Origin: Coriobacteriia bacterium
GTDB taxonomy: Bacteria > Actinomycetota > Coriobacteriia > Coriobacteriales > Eggerthellaceae
Assembly (NCBI GenBank): GCA_030536315.1
Contig: JAUNQF010000008.1
Coordinates: forward strand, 1 to 46,303
Direction: 5' to 3'
DNA length: 46,303 bases
The position numbers and the translations under genes are program-made. Below are positions 34,709-43,671 of the stretch, in pieces (positions within the stretch are counted from its first letter, which is position 1; each line of letters opens with the position of its first letter). The notes beneath the pieces were generated by a model. That model was not told the DNA's origin, ran no database searches, and saw only the letters and a program-made list of their open reading frames with translations.

Positions 34709-36181
34709 ATGGAACATGATTTTTCTGACATAAACAAAACTTGAGGTACGATAGTTAAAAAGGTCGAAGAACTTGATGTTGGCGGCGCTCAAAAAGTTGA
34801 CGCTTTTTTGCCGCAATTAAAGCCGCAAGCAATTTCAAACGACTTTTTGATGCTAACTACAAACAATTCTTTCATAAAGTTTTGGGTTGAAAGCCACATT
34901 CTTGGTTTGATTAAGCAGGCGCTCTCTTCGCTTTACGGGACAGAATTTAATGTTCAAATTGAAGTTGACCAAACCGAAGACGCCGACACCGAATACACTT
35001 CGGAAAGCTACATCGCTGCAAACTTGGTATCTTCAAACACCAAGCTTGACACTGATCCTTCGAATGTCTTTACTTCTCAAAACTCCGAAGAAGAGGCCTC
35101 ACCCGCAACTCCAAACTTCGATATGAATTTGACCAACTTATTAACTTTTGAGAACTTTGTAATTGGAAGTTCAAACAATATGGCTTTTCAAATGGCTCGT
35201 TCTGTTGCAGAAACTCCTGGTAAGCCTAATTTAAATCCGCTTTTCATTTATGGTAAAAGTGGCGTTGGGAAAACTCATCTTCTTCACGCAATTAAAAATT
35301 ACATCAATATAAATAATCCTGCAATTAACGTTGTTTATATCGATGCAACTGCTTTTGTAAATGAATACACTGCTGCTTCGGCCGCGCACGATGTTGATAA
35401 ATCAAGCTTTATTAATTTTAATAAGAAATATGAAAGCGCCCAAGTTTTATTGATCGACGATCTTCAACTTTTGCAAGATAAGGTTGCAACGTTAAACACT
35501 TTCTTCACTTTATTTAATAATATTACAAATCTTGGAAGGCAAATTGTAATTTCGGCAGACCGTGCTCCTAAAAATATTGATGTTGATGAGCGTTATCAAT
35601 CTCGTTTTAATAATGGTATGTCTTGCGAGATCACTTCTCCCGAAGTCGAGGTAAAACTTGGAATCATTAAAAGTTACATTGATGATTTTAAGAAAGAAGA
35701 ACCGGAAGTTGAAAATTACATATCAGATGACGTTGTTAATTTTATTGCACAAAATTCGTCTTCGAATATTCGTGAATTGAAGAGTGCTGTTACAAAAGTT
35801 TTATATGAAATTAAATATAATCATGAAAATATTCCGGTTGATAAAGTAAAAGAAATTTTGGAAGAGCACTTTAGTAAAAATATAAAGAAAAGAGTTACTG
35901 TAGAAAATATTCAAAAAGTTTGTGAAGAATATTATGGTGTAAGTCATAACGCCCTTGTTGGAAAGAAGAAGGATAGAAACATTGCTTTTGCTCGTCAAAT
36001 ATCAATGTATCTTTGTTATAAAATGCTTGAAATTTCTGTTACTGCAATTGGAAAATCTTTTAATAGAGATCATTCAACTGTACTTCATTCAATTAAAGTT
36101 ATTGAAGATAAGTTAAAAAATAATATAGAAATTTCTGGAGAAATTGAATTATTAGAAAAAAGAGTTTTAGAAAGGGATTAA
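34709..36181 (+). CDS. dnaA: Chromosomal replication initiator DnaA
   Basis: Initiator ATPase that binds DnaA boxes and opens oriC. 490 residues from ATG 34709. An in-frame TGA at 34742-34744 (codon 12, read as Trp in INKTWGTI) would cut the N-terminus under the standard code. Domain III has Walker A GKSGVGKTHLLHAI, Walker B VLLIDDLQLL and sensor I SADRAPKNIDVDERYQSRF. Domain IV ends with the DNA-binding signature FNRDHSTVLHSIK. The linker (domain II) is acidic. The insert around AAHDVDKSSFINF resembles Coriobacteriia DnaA, which supports that placement. Codon use becomes strikingly AT-rich in the last third. The gene has no clear Shine-Dalgarno site. Confidence 0.98.
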
Positions 36182-36394
36182 TTTTTTAGGGTGGATTTGT
36201 TGTTATTTTTTCCCTTATTTTCTTGTTAATTTTTTGTTAATAAAATTTAAAAAATTTTAATGGGATTTAAAATAACATTTTATTGTTAATTTTTTTGATA
36301 GTGTATTTATTTTATTTATAAGGAGCTTTATTAGAAATTAACAATTTTACTAACTTTATTAATATTATTTTTTTGAATTTAAGAAAGGTTAATT
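36182..36394. other. Very AT-rich gap between dnaA and the M24 peptidase
   Basis: A 213-bp stretch made almost wholly of A and T, with repeated TTGTTAAT-type words. No perfect DnaA box, tRNA or convincing hairpin terminator was seen. It could carry an AT-rich unwinding region or a promoter that cannot be picked out from the background. Confidence 0.5.
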
Positions 36395-37480
36395 ATGAAA
36401 AAAGATTTTGAAAATAGAATTATTAAATTAAGAAAAATTTTAGAAGAAAAAAATGTTGATGCAATTTTAATTTATAAAAATAGAGATGTTTTATATACAA
36501 CTGGTTTTTATGATAAAGAAAATAATTCTGTTGCAATAATTTCTAAAGATAAATTAATTTTTATGACAGATGGAAGATTTGTTAATCAATTTCATGAACA
36601 AGTTGAAGGTTTTGATTTAATTTTATTTGAAAATATCTTTAATAAATTTGAAAAAGTTAACGAAGTTTTAAAAGAAAATAATATAAATAAATATTTAGTT
36701 AATTTTGAAGCCATTTCTTATAAAGATGCTCTTTCTTTAGATGCAAATATCGAAAATGTTGTAGATAGTACAGAACTAATAACAAATTTTAGAAGAACAA
36801 AAACTGAAGAAGAAATTAAATTAACCAGAAAAGCATGTGATATAGCAGAACAATCACTTCTTTTTACTTTAGATCAAATTAAAGAAGGAATGACAGAACT
36901 TGAAATCCAAAATATTTTAAATAGTGAAATGTCTCGAAGAGGAAGTTCCAGAGTAGCTTTTCCAACTATTGTAGTTTCAGGTCCGGATAATGGAGCTTCG
37001 CCACATGGAGTTCCAACAGAAAGAAAAGTTCAACAAGGAGATTTTATTACCATCGATTTTGGAGCAACATACCAAAACTATACTTCAGATATTACAAGGA
37101 CTATTGCAATTGGTAAAGTTTCTGATGAAATGATGGAAATATATAACCAAGTTTTAAAAGCAAAAACAGAATGTGTTTCGATGTTAAAACCAGGTGAAAG
37201 CACAAATAAAATTCATAAACATGCAGATAGTGTTCTTAAAGAAATTGGTTATGATTTAGTTCATGGTTTAGGTCATGGAATTGGTTTAGAAAATCACGAA
37301 CTTCCAAAATTAACTATATCAACTGACTATCAACTTCAAGTTAATGACATTCATACAATAGAACCAGGAATTTATGCTCCAGGAATTTGTGGTGTTAGAA
37401 TTGAAGATGATTATTTAATTACTGATGATGGTTATGAGTGTTTAACTCCAAATATTACAAATGAGTTAATTACCTTATAA
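36395..37480 (+). CDS. M24-family metallopeptidase (Xaa-Pro aminopeptidase-like)
   Basis: Cytoplasmic aminopeptidase of the M24 (pita-bread) family. 361 residues, the usual size for prolidase/aminopeptidase P-like proteins. The N-terminal creatinase-type domain covers about 1-130. The metal ligands are all present: Asp in IDFGATY, Asp in TSDITRT, His in HGLGHGIGLENH, Glu in IEPGIYAPG and Glu in VRIEDDYL. AGAAAGG precedes the ATG. The gene is extremely AT-rich (runs of AAA, TTT, ATT codons), much more so than typA or galK, and it lies between dnaA and rpmH, where such a gene is not usual. It could be an import, or reflect local mutation bias. Xaa-Pro specificity is inferred. Confidence 0.92.
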   Translation: MKKDFENRIIKLRKILEEKNVDAILIYKNRDVLYTTGFYDKENNSVAIISKDKLIFMTDGRFVNQFHEQVEGFDLILFENIFNKFEKVNEVLKENNINKYLVNFEAISYKDALSLDANIENVVDSTELITNFRRTKTEEEIKLTRKACDIAEQSLLFTLDQIKEGMTELEIQNILNSEMSRRGSSRVAFPTIVVSGPDNGASPHGVPTERKVQQGDFITIDFGATYQNYTSDITRTIAIGKVSDEMMEIYNQVLKAKTECVSMLKPGESTNKIHKHADSVLKEIGYDLVHGLGHGIGLENHELPKLTISTDYQLQVNDIHTIEPGIYAPGICGVRIEDDYLITDDGYECLTPNITNELITL

Positions 37481-37485
37481 AACAG

Positions 37486-37513
37486 TTGAAAAAACTAAAT
37501 AATTTGTTATAAT
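37486..37513 (+). promoter_or_regulatory. Promoter of the rpmH operon
   Basis: TTGAAA (37486-37491), a 16-nt spacer and TATAAT (37508-37513). This is the best canonical sigma-70-type promoter in the window. It starts right after the M24 peptidase stop and leaves a leader of about 53 nt ending in an AGGAGGATATA ribosome site for rpmH. Confidence 0.8.
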
Positions 37514-37572
37514 ACTCGTCCACTCGCGAAAAAACGGGAATTAGATATAACCTAATGTTTTAGGAGGATATA

Positions 37573-37707
37573 ATGAAAAGAACATATCAACCAAACAAGA
37601 GGAAAAGAGCCAAAGTTCATGGCTTCCGTTCTCGCATGTCTACAAAGGGTGGACGTGGTGTTTTAGCATCCAGACGTGCAAAAAACAGAAAGAAAGTCTC
37701 TTTATAA
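37573..37707 (+). CDS. rpmH: Large ribosomal subunit protein bL34
   Basis: A 44-residue ribosomal protein, full length. It begins [20 protein letters not shown] and includes [20 protein letters not shown], the classic L34 pattern. A strong ribosome site AGGAGG lies 7 nt before the ATG. It is the first gene of the conserved rpmH-rnpA-yidD-yidC-jag-rsmG block near bacterial origins. Confidence 0.99.
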   Translation: MKRTYQPNKRKRAKVHGFRSRMSTKGGRGVLASRRAKNRKKVSL

Positions 37708-37710
37708 AAA

Positions 37711-38031
37711 TTGGAGACTATAAAATCAAGCAAAGAAATTGATTTAATATTTAAAAATGGAGAAAAAATTAACCTTCCATTTTTAAGTTTATATTTCTAT
37801 AAAAGTGAAAATATTAAAGGGGAAGTAGCTTTTATTGCAGGAAAAAAGAACGGGAATGCAGTTTGAAGAAACAAAAGTAAACGCAGGTTAAGAGAAATTT
37901 ACAAAAAATTAAACGTTAATAAGGAATATAAAACATTATTGATAGCAAACAAAAAAACATTAGAAGAGGAATTTGGAAAAATAGTTGAGGAAACAAAAAA
38001 GAAGATAAAAAAATATGCAGAAAATAATTAA
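37711..38031 (+). CDS. rnpA: Ribonuclease P protein component
   Basis: Protein subunit of RNase P, which matures tRNA 5' ends. 106 residues starting at a TTG (37711-37713) 3 nt after rpmH: (M)ETIKSSKEIDLIFKNGEKI. The RNA-binding signature follows as AGKKNGNAVWRNKSKRRLRE, in which the Trp is a TGA at 37864-37866. The gene has no uninterrupted ATG-started frame, so standard-code gene finders would miss it. There is no clear ribosome site; translational coupling to rpmH is likely. It overlaps the next gene by 17 nt. Base composition is AT-rich and lysine-heavy. Confidence 0.93.
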
Positions 38032-38299
38032 AAATATTAAAAAATTACCTAACTGGATAGCGCTAATGCTTCTTCGTTTTTATCAAGCTTGCATTTCTCC
38101 TATGTTTCCAGGATGTTGTAGATTTAGACCAACTTGTTCTGAATATGCAGTTCAGGCCTTTCAAAAATACAACTTCCCTAAAGCTTTTGTTTTAACTATA
38201 AAACGTTTAAGTAAGTGTCATCCATTTGGAGGACGAGGTTATGATCCCGTTCCAGAAGATTATAAATTTAAGCATGAATGTAAGTGTGCTAAAAACTAG
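38015..38299 (+). CDS. yidD: Membrane protein insertion efficiency factor YidD
   Basis: A 94-residue YidD-family protein that assists YidC-dependent membrane insertion. It has the family pattern LRFYQACISPMFPGCCRF, PTCSEYAVQAF, and KCHPFGGRGYDPVP. An amphipathic N-terminus precedes. It overlaps the end of rnpA by 17 nt and ends in TAG. This is its standard position between rnpA and yidC. Confidence 0.97.
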   Translation: MQKIIKNIKKLPNWIALMLLRFYQACISPMFPGCCRFRPTCSEYAVQAFQKYNFPKAFVLTIKRLSKCHPFGGRGYDPVPEDYKFKHECKCAKN

Positions 38300-38314
38300 G
38301 AAGAGCAGGTAGTT

Positions 38315-39103
38315 ATGAACCCATGAGATTTATTTAAAGATGGAATTTTCATGTTGATAGAGTGGGTCAATACCCTCGTTGGTGATTGGGGCCTCGCTAT
38401 TATTATTGTTACAATCATTTTTAGAGGCATCATGCTGCCTATCATGCATAAGCAAACCAAATCATCTTATATGATGAAGAAAATGAACCCAGAGATGAAT
38501 AGGATTAAAGAGCTTTATGCAGATGATCAAAAAAGACAAAGCGAAGAACTTCAAAAAGTTTACGCCGAAGCGAAGTTCAACCCAATTTCTGGTTGTATTC
38601 CTATGTTTATTCAAATGCCTATTTTTATTGCGCTCTTCCAGGCACTTCGTGAAGTTCCAGACCGCATTGGTGATGTTTCAAACTACTGTTTTTTCAATCT
38701 TGTTCCTAACCTTGTTTGTTCGCCTCAAGATATGTGGAATGAGATTGATGACATTGGAATTTTGCCAATTATTCCATACATTATTTTGATTGTAATTTTT
38801 GCTGGTGCAACATTTTTACCAATGATTCTTCAACAGCAAGGTGGTGATCCTAAGCAAAGAAAGCAAACCTTGATTATGTCTGGAGTTATGTCGGTAGTTA
38901 TGTTGTTTGTTGGGTGGAGCTCTCCAGCAGGCGTTTTGCTGTTCTGGGGAACTTCGTCAATCCTAGCTTTGATCCAGCAAAGAGTTAGTATGAAAATTCT
39001 CGAAAACAAAGATAAACAAATCGAGGAAGAAAAAGAATATCAGCCAGTTAAAGTTGATGTTGTTCGCAAGGAAAAAACCAAGCGTCCTCGAAAGAAAAAA
39101 TAA
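38315..39103 (+). CDS. yidC: Membrane protein insertase YidC (short Gram-positive form)
   Basis: Inserts proteins into the cytoplasmic membrane with or without SecYEG. 262 residues. The start ATG (38315) gives MNPWDLFKDGIFMLIEWVN, in which the Trp at codon 4 is TGA (38324-38326). Without recoding, the first membrane segment would be clipped. The ribosome site is GAGCAGG. About five membrane segments are visible, and the hydrophilic-groove Arg lies in IIFRGIMLP. The C-terminal tail is strongly basic (KRPRKKK), typical for ribosome contact. It lacks the large periplasmic domain of Gram-negative YidC and any lipobox. Confidence 0.97.
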
Positions 39104-39118
39104 TATGAGGTGATTGAT

Positions 39119-39688
39119 ATGGTTGATGAAGAAAAATTAGAGCAAGAAAAGATCGAAGAATCTCAAAAAGAAATGGCCGAAGAACAGGAAGCCATTGCTA
39201 AACGTGAGATTCCGCAGTTAAGCGACGAGGAACTTGATAATGTTGCGGACACTGCTATTGACTATATTCAAGAGATAGTTAGCAACTTCAACCTTGGTGA
39301 GATTACAATTAACGAATATGAAGGCGCTGATAAAGAGCTAATTTTGGACATTAACGGCAACGATTTAGCTATTTTGATTGGTAAGCATGGTGCAACGCTT
39401 GATTCAATTCAGCATATTGTTGGCGTTTTGTCTTATAAAAAACTTGGTTTTTACTACCCTGTTGTTATCGATGTCGAGGGCTATAAGAGCAGGCAGCGCA
39501 TTAAATTAGAGAATCTTGCGAAGAATTTAGCCAACCGTGTTGCTCGCAATAAAAAGCCATATTCAATGCATCCAATGAACCCATTCAAAAGACGCATTGT
39601 TCATACATATTTGAGCTCGGATGATCGTGTTGAGACTCACTCCGAAGGCGAAGGTCGCAACAGACACCTTGTAATTACACCTAAATAA
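39119..39688 (+). CDS. jag: KH/R3H RNA-binding protein Jag (KhpB-like)
   Basis: RNA-binding protein of the Jag/KhpB family, linked in other Gram-positives to cell elongation and division control. The ATG at 39119 is chosen because GAGGTG precedes it; a GTG at 39110 in the same frame is the alternative. 189 residues: an acidic coiled N-terminal part (about 1-50) replaces the usual Jag-N domain, then comes a KH domain with GKHGATLDSIQ and an R3H domain with MNPFKRRIVH. It follows yidC by 15 nt, its usual place. Confidence 0.95.
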   Translation: MVDEEKLEQEKIEESQKEMAEEQEAIAKREIPQLSDEELDNVADTAIDYIQEIVSNFNLGEITINEYEGADKELILDINGNDLAILIGKHGATLDSIQHIVGVLSYKKLGFYYPVVIDVEGYKSRQRIKLENLAKNLANRVARNKKPYSMHPMNPFKRRIVHTYLSSDDRVETHSEGEGRNRHLVITPK

Positions 39689-39694
39689 GGCAAT

Positions 39695-40360
39695 ATGGAA
39701 ATCACAAAGGAACAGAATGCATTGTTAGAAAAGCATCTGGACCTTGTGCTTTTTAAAAATCAGCAACTAAATCTAACTGCAATTAAAGATAAAGACGAAG
39801 CAAAGGTCTTGCATCTTGAAGACTCTCTTGCTGGGCTTGAAGAATTAAACTCTGTTGAAGGAGAGTTTGTTGATATGGGGACGGGGGCAGGTTTTCCTGG
39901 CATCCCATTAAGTATTGTTAGCGGAAAGAAGGCTACTTTAGTTGAAACTGTTGGCAAAAAAACTGATTGTCTAAAATCCTTTATTAATGAGCTTAATTTA
40001 GAAGCACAGGTTTCTGTCAGTAATAAAAGAATTGAAGAACTTGCTGTTGAGAGGCCAAATTCTTACGGAGCTGCAACTGCAAGAGCATTATCTTCGTTGT
40101 CATCGTTACTTGAGCTTGCTGCTCCCCTTTTAGTTGTTAACGGGCTTTTAATTTGCTATAAAGGTAATAAGGTCGGAGAAGAGTTAAACACCGCTTTAAA
40201 TATTAGTGAGAAGTTAGGCTTTGAGTTTGTTTCTAATAGAAAATACGTGTTAAGTGATAGAACCGAGCATAGAATTGTTGTTTTTAAGAAAGTTAAAGAA
40301 CCTGAAGTCAAACTACCAAGAAAGCTTGGTTTTGCTCAGAAAAAGCCTTTTACTAACTAA
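39695..40360 (+). CDS. rsmG: 16S rRNA (guanine-N7) methyltransferase RsmG
   Basis: Methylates G527 of 16S rRNA using S-adenosylmethionine. 221 residues. SAM-binding motif I is DMGTGAGFPGIPLSI; other family pieces are NLTAIKDKDEAKVLHLEDS and ATARALSSLSSLLELAAPLL. It starts 6 nt after jag. A perfect parS site begins 2 nt after its stop codon. Loss of this enzyme gives low-level streptomycin resistance in other bacteria. Confidence 0.97.
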   Translation: MEITKEQNALLEKHLDLVLFKNQQLNLTAIKDKDEAKVLHLEDSLAGLEELNSVEGEFVDMGTGAGFPGIPLSIVSGKKATLVETVGKKTDCLKSFINELNLEAQVSVSNKRIEELAVERPNSYGAATARALSSLSSLLELAAPLLVVNGLLICYKGNKVGEELNTALNISEKLGFEFVSNRKYVLSDRTEHRIVVFKKVKEPEVKLPRKLGFAQKKPFTN

Positions 40361-40362
40361 TA

Positions 40363-40378
40363 TGTTTCACGTGAAACA
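40363..40378. promoter_or_regulatory. parS: parS centromere site 1
   Basis: Perfect 16-bp palindrome TGTTTCACGTGAAACA, the universal ParB binding site of bacterial chromosomes. It lies between rsmG and parA, about 6.7 kb from the origin. Confidence 0.98.
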
Positions 40379-40393
40379 TCTTTAAAATAATAG

Positions 40394-40423
40394 TTGAAAA
40401 ATAACTGTTTTGTATTATTATAC
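40394..40423 (+). promoter_or_regulatory. Putative promoter of parAB
   Basis: TTGAAA (40394-40399) is followed 18 nt later by TTATAC (40418-40423); a TATTAT at 40413-40418 is an alternative -10. It sits just after parS, so bound ParB could influence it. Confidence 0.5.
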
Positions 40424-40457
40424 CAAGTGTAAACGTAGCTTAAACGAAGGAGGATAT

Positions 40458-41486
40458 ATGGGTTTCTTTGACTCGTTCAAAAAGAAGAATCAGCCCGAAA
40501 CGTCTAATTACCAGCAAGAAGACAATAATGTTGAAGAACAAGATCAATATGATGCTGCTGTTACAAAACGTAAAGTTGTTGAAGATGAACCAAAGAAAGA
40601 AGTAGTAGAGTTTGAAGCTGAAAAGCCTATTGAACAGGATAAGCCTCAAGAACCAGAGCCTGTTGAAAAGCAAAAGCCAGTTGAAGCTTCTCTTCCAAAG
40701 GAATTTGCTAAACCATCTGGTGGACCCTCGAAGATATTAACTATTATTAATCAGAAGGGTGGCGTTGGTAAGTCGACAACAGCAATTAACCTTGCTGCAG
40801 CTTTAGGCGAAAATAAAAAACATGTGTTACTTGTTGATTTGGATCCGCAAGGGAATTCAACAAGCGGGCTTGGTATTGACAAAAGGAGCATAAAGCGTTG
40901 TATTTATGATGTCCTACTCAACGATGCAGGTATTGAGGATGTTGTAGTTAAGGACGCATATAAGAATGTTGATGTAGTTCCTGCCACAATTAATCTTGCA
41001 GGAGCAGAAGTTGAGCTTGTAACAGAGATAGCAAGGGAAAACAGGCTTAAAGAAGCTTTGGGTAAGGTAAAGGCTAATTATGATTACATATTTGTTGATT
41101 GTCCACCTTCCTTAGGCTTGTTAACTGTAAATGCTCTTGTTGCTGCAGATAAGCTATTTATTCCTATACAGACAGAGTTTTATGCACTTGAAGGAGTGAC
41201 AAAACTTCTTGATTCAATGAAACGTGTCAAAACTCGCCTAAATCCGAAGCTTGATATCTTCGGTGTTCTGTTAACAATGTTCGATGGACGCACTACATTG
41301 GCTAAACAAGTATCTGATGAGGTGCGCAAATACTTTAAAGACCTTGTTTTTGATACTAAAATACCAAGAACAGTAAAGATTTCCGAGGCTCCAAGCTTCG
41401 GCCAACCAATAACGCAATATGAACCATCATGTAAAGGTGCTATTGCATATAAAAATCTAGCAAAAGAGGTGATGAAACGTGGCTAA
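40458..41486 (+). CDS. parA: Chromosome-partitioning ATPase ParA/Soj with N-terminal extension
   Basis: ParA/MinD-type ATPase that moves ParB-parS complexes. 342 residues from ATG 40458, which follows AGGAGG; an ATG at 40410 has no ribosome site. The deviant Walker A box is NQKGGVGKSTTAINLA, followed by DLDPQGN and DCPPSLGLLTVNAL. About 85 residues precede the ATPase domain: MGFFDSFKKKN, an amphipathic-looking start, then an acidic Glu/Pro/Lys-rich linker. Most Soj proteins begin directly at the ATPase fold, so this tail is unusual and may tether the protein to the membrane or a partner. The end overlaps parB by 8 nt. Confidence 0.97.
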   Translation: MGFFDSFKKKNQPETSNYQQEDNNVEEQDQYDAAVTKRKVVEDEPKKEVVEFEAEKPIEQDKPQEPEPVEKQKPVEASLPKEFAKPSGGPSKILTIINQKGGVGKSTTAINLAAALGENKKHVLLVDLDPQGNSTSGLGIDKRSIKRCIYDVLLNDAGIEDVVVKDAYKNVDVVPATINLAGAEVELVTEIARENRLKEALGKVKANYDYIFVDCPPSLGLLTVNALVAADKLFIPIQTEFYALEGVTKLLDSMKRVKTRLNPKLDIFGVLLTMFDGRTTLAKQVSDEVRKYFKDLVFDTKIPRTVKISEAPSFGQPITQYEPSCKGAIAYKNLAKEVMKRG

Positions 41487-42489
41487 AAAAGGACTTGGAA
41501 GAGGGCTAAATTCCCTGTTAGGAGGAGACTCCTACGAAGAAGACATCAGGTATAACATTGATTCTGTAGATCAGGTTGATGATTATACTGATGAAATTGA
41601 AGGTTTTGATGGCGAAGTAAAAATTCGTGAAGCAGAACCTAAGAAAACTGTTAAAAAACCAGCTAAAAAGGCAGAAACTAAGAAAGCAAAGCCAGCTGGT
41701 CAAGGTGTTTTGGAAGTTTCAATTTCTCAAGTTGTTGCTAATCCTGATCAGCCAAGAAAGAACTTTAGCCAGCAAGAACTTGATGAACTTGCTGATTCAA
41801 TCAAAAGAAATGGTCTCTTGCAGCCAATTTTGGTTAGTGCAAAAGATGATAAATATGAAGTTATAGCTGGTGAAAGGCGTCTTCGTGCTTGCAAGATTGC
41901 TGGTCTTAAGAAAGTTCCAGTTATTGTTAAGCAAACAAGCAAGAATAAGAAGCTTGAGCTTGCTTTGATAGAGAACATCCAGCGTGAGGACCTAAATCCT
42001 ATGGAAGAGGCCTATAGTTATAAGAAAATCCTTGATACGCAGGGCATTTCTCATTCAGAACTTGCTTCGATAGTGTCAAAGGCCAGGTCAACGATAACAA
42101 ATTCACTTCGTCTATTAGAGCTTCCTGAAGATGCTCAAAAGCTTTTATATGAAAATAAGATTACAGCTGGTCATGCAAGGGCAATTCTTTCGGTTTCTAC
42201 ACAAATGGGTAAGGAAAAACTTTCAAAAAAGATTGTTGATGAGCATTTATCTGTTCGTGAAGCAGAAAGTCTTGCTAATTTATACAATGGCCAAAACACA
42301 AAAGCATTAACTACGGTGCGTCCTGCTGCTCCTAAATCATATAAAAAGGCAGCTAAACTATTAAGAGACCACCTTGGCAACAACGTTAGAGTTAAAAAAG
42401 CAAAAGGCAAGAATAAAATTGAAATTGAGTTTAGCGACGAGAGGGATTTAGAAAGAATCTTAGGCCTTATAGTTAACGATAAAAAATAA
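41479..42489 (+). CDS. parB: Chromosome-partitioning CTPase/clamp ParB (Spo0J)
   Basis: DNA-sliding CTPase clamp that loads at parS. 336 residues from a GTG start inside parA, with GAGGTG upstream. After an acidic then Lys/Ala-rich N-terminal region (about 75 residues, longer than usual) come the ParB domain NPDQPRKNFSQQELDELADS, the CTP-binding motif GERRLRA, the ENIQREDLNPMEEA motif, and the HTH around HSELASIVSKARSTITNSLR. A C-terminal dimerisation domain ends IEFSDERDLERIL. Two perfect parS sites flank the operon. Confidence 0.97.
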   Translation: MAKKGLGRGLNSLLGGDSYEEDIRYNIDSVDQVDDYTDEIEGFDGEVKIREAEPKKTVKKPAKKAETKKAKPAGQGVLEVSISQVVANPDQPRKNFSQQELDELADSIKRNGLLQPILVSAKDDKYEVIAGERRLRACKIAGLKKVPVIVKQTSKNKKLELALIENIQREDLNPMEEAYSYKKILDTQGISHSELASIVSKARSTITNSLRLLELPEDAQKLLYENKITAGHARAILSVSTQMGKEKLSKKIVDEHLSVREAESLANLYNGQNTKALTTVRPAAPKSYKKAAKLLRDHLGNNVRVKKAKGKNKIEIEFSDERDLERILGLIVNDKK

Positions 42490-42510
42490 AACGGCCTTAA
42501 ATAGCATTTA

Positions 42511-42538
42511 AGAGGCTCGAAATCGGGCCTCTTTTTTT
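42511..42538 (+). terminator. Rho-independent terminator of parAB
   Basis: A 9-bp stem (AGAGGCTCG with CGGGCCTCT, one G-T pair) with an AAAT loop is followed by seven T. It begins 22 nt after parB and ends just before the second parS site. Confidence 0.9.
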
Positions 42539-42539
42539 A

Positions 42540-42555
42540 TGTTTCACGTGAAACA
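42540..42555. promoter_or_regulatory. parS: parS centromere site 2
   Basis: A second perfect TGTTTCACGTGAAACA, between the parB terminator and the rlmN stop codon, 1 nt from the latter. With site 1 it brackets parAB. Confidence 0.98.
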
Positions 42556-42556
42556 T

Positions 42557-43612
42557 CTAATTTAGATTATTTAGAAGCTGTCCACAAGCGGCATCTATAT
42601 CAGAACCGCGAGAAGCTCGTAGTGTGGCTTCGATACCTTTATTATTTAGATCTTTAATTCATTTATTAACTACAGCATTAGAGGAAGCTTTAAACTTCGA
42701 ACCGTTAACATCGTTGAATTTAATTAAGTTAATATGGCAAAGCATACCTTCGCAGAAATTAATTAAAGCATTTAGATCTTCTTGAGTGTCGTTTACGTTG
42801 TTGATTAAAAGATATTCAAACGTTGGGCGTCTATTTGTTTTTTCAATATAGTTTTTAATGCTGTCCTTAAGCTTGTTTAATGTGTAATTCTTAACGCCCG
42901 GCATTAATTGATTTCGTTTTTCTTGAATTGCGCAATGTAGAGATATTGCAAGTCCGTATTGTTTATCTACATTAGAAAACTTATCAATACCTGGAATAAT
43001 ACCGCACGTTGAAACAGTGATCTTTCGCGCTCCAATTCCAATTATTTTTGGATTGTTAATAATATCTAAAGCGTCTGTTAAGTTTTCGAAGTTAAGGAAA
43101 GGCTCACCTTGGCCCATGACAACAACATTAGAAACTTTCATTCCCAAATTATTTTGAATAAATAAAACTTGTTGAACAATCTCTCCGCAACTAAGGTTTC
43201 GAACAAATCCTTGTTGTCCTGTCGCACAAAATTCACAAGCCATAGGACAACCCGCTTGGCTTGAAATACAAACAGTTAATTTGTTAGAGCTTTCTTTTAA
43301 GGAAGGAATAGCAACACACTCAACAAAGACTGGTTTTTCGTTTTTGACGTGAGATTGCATTTCTAAAACGTATTTTTTTGTGCCATCAGACGATAATTGT
43401 GAAGAATGGAGCTGGGGCTTCGTAATGACAAAACTATCAGTAAGTTCAGAAATTAAATCTTTAGGTAAATTTGTCATTAACGAAAAATCATCGATCTCTC
43501 GCCCATAAACTCATTCTAAAATTTGCTCAAGCCTATAAGACGGCTGCTTGTTCTTCTCAAGAAAAGCACGCAAATCTTCAAACCGCAAATTATTAAACGA
43601 AACTTTATTCAT
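42557..43612 (-). CDS. rlmN: Dual-specificity 23S rRNA/tRNA methyltransferase RlmN
   Basis: Radical-SAM methyltransferase for A2503 of 23S rRNA and A37 of some tRNAs. 351 residues, ATG 43610-43612 to TAG 42557-42559. The radical-SAM cysteine motif is CPMACEFCATG; other marks are VVMGQGEPF, ITVSTCGI and the C-terminal LRASRGSDIDAACGQL. Two TGA codons (complement of 43511-43513 and 42659-42661) are Trp: the first in EQILEWVYGR near the N-terminus, the second before the C-terminal block. Under the standard code both ends would be lost. The start lies 8 nt after TATAAT with no ribosome site. It is head-on to replication and divergent from the Ddl-LCP gene. Confidence 0.96.
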
Positions 43613-43620
43613 AGGTGAGC

Positions 43621-43626
43621 ATTATA
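43621..43626 (-). promoter_or_regulatory. -10 box (TATAAT) of rlmN
   Basis: Exact TATAAT on the minus strand, 8 nt before the rlmN ATG, so a leaderless transcript is likely. Confidence 0.6.
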
Positions 43627-43657
43627 CCTTAAATGGCAAAAATGAGAGATTTTTTGG

Positions 43658-43663
43658 TAAAAT
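43658..43663 (+). promoter_or_regulatory. Putative -10 box (TAAAAT) of the Ddl-LCP gene
   Basis: TAAAAT follows a T-run, 8 nt before an in-frame GTG at 43672 and 18 nt before the ATG at 43681, matching the leaderless layout of other genes here. Confidence 0.4.
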
Positions 43664-43671
43664 ATATGCCC

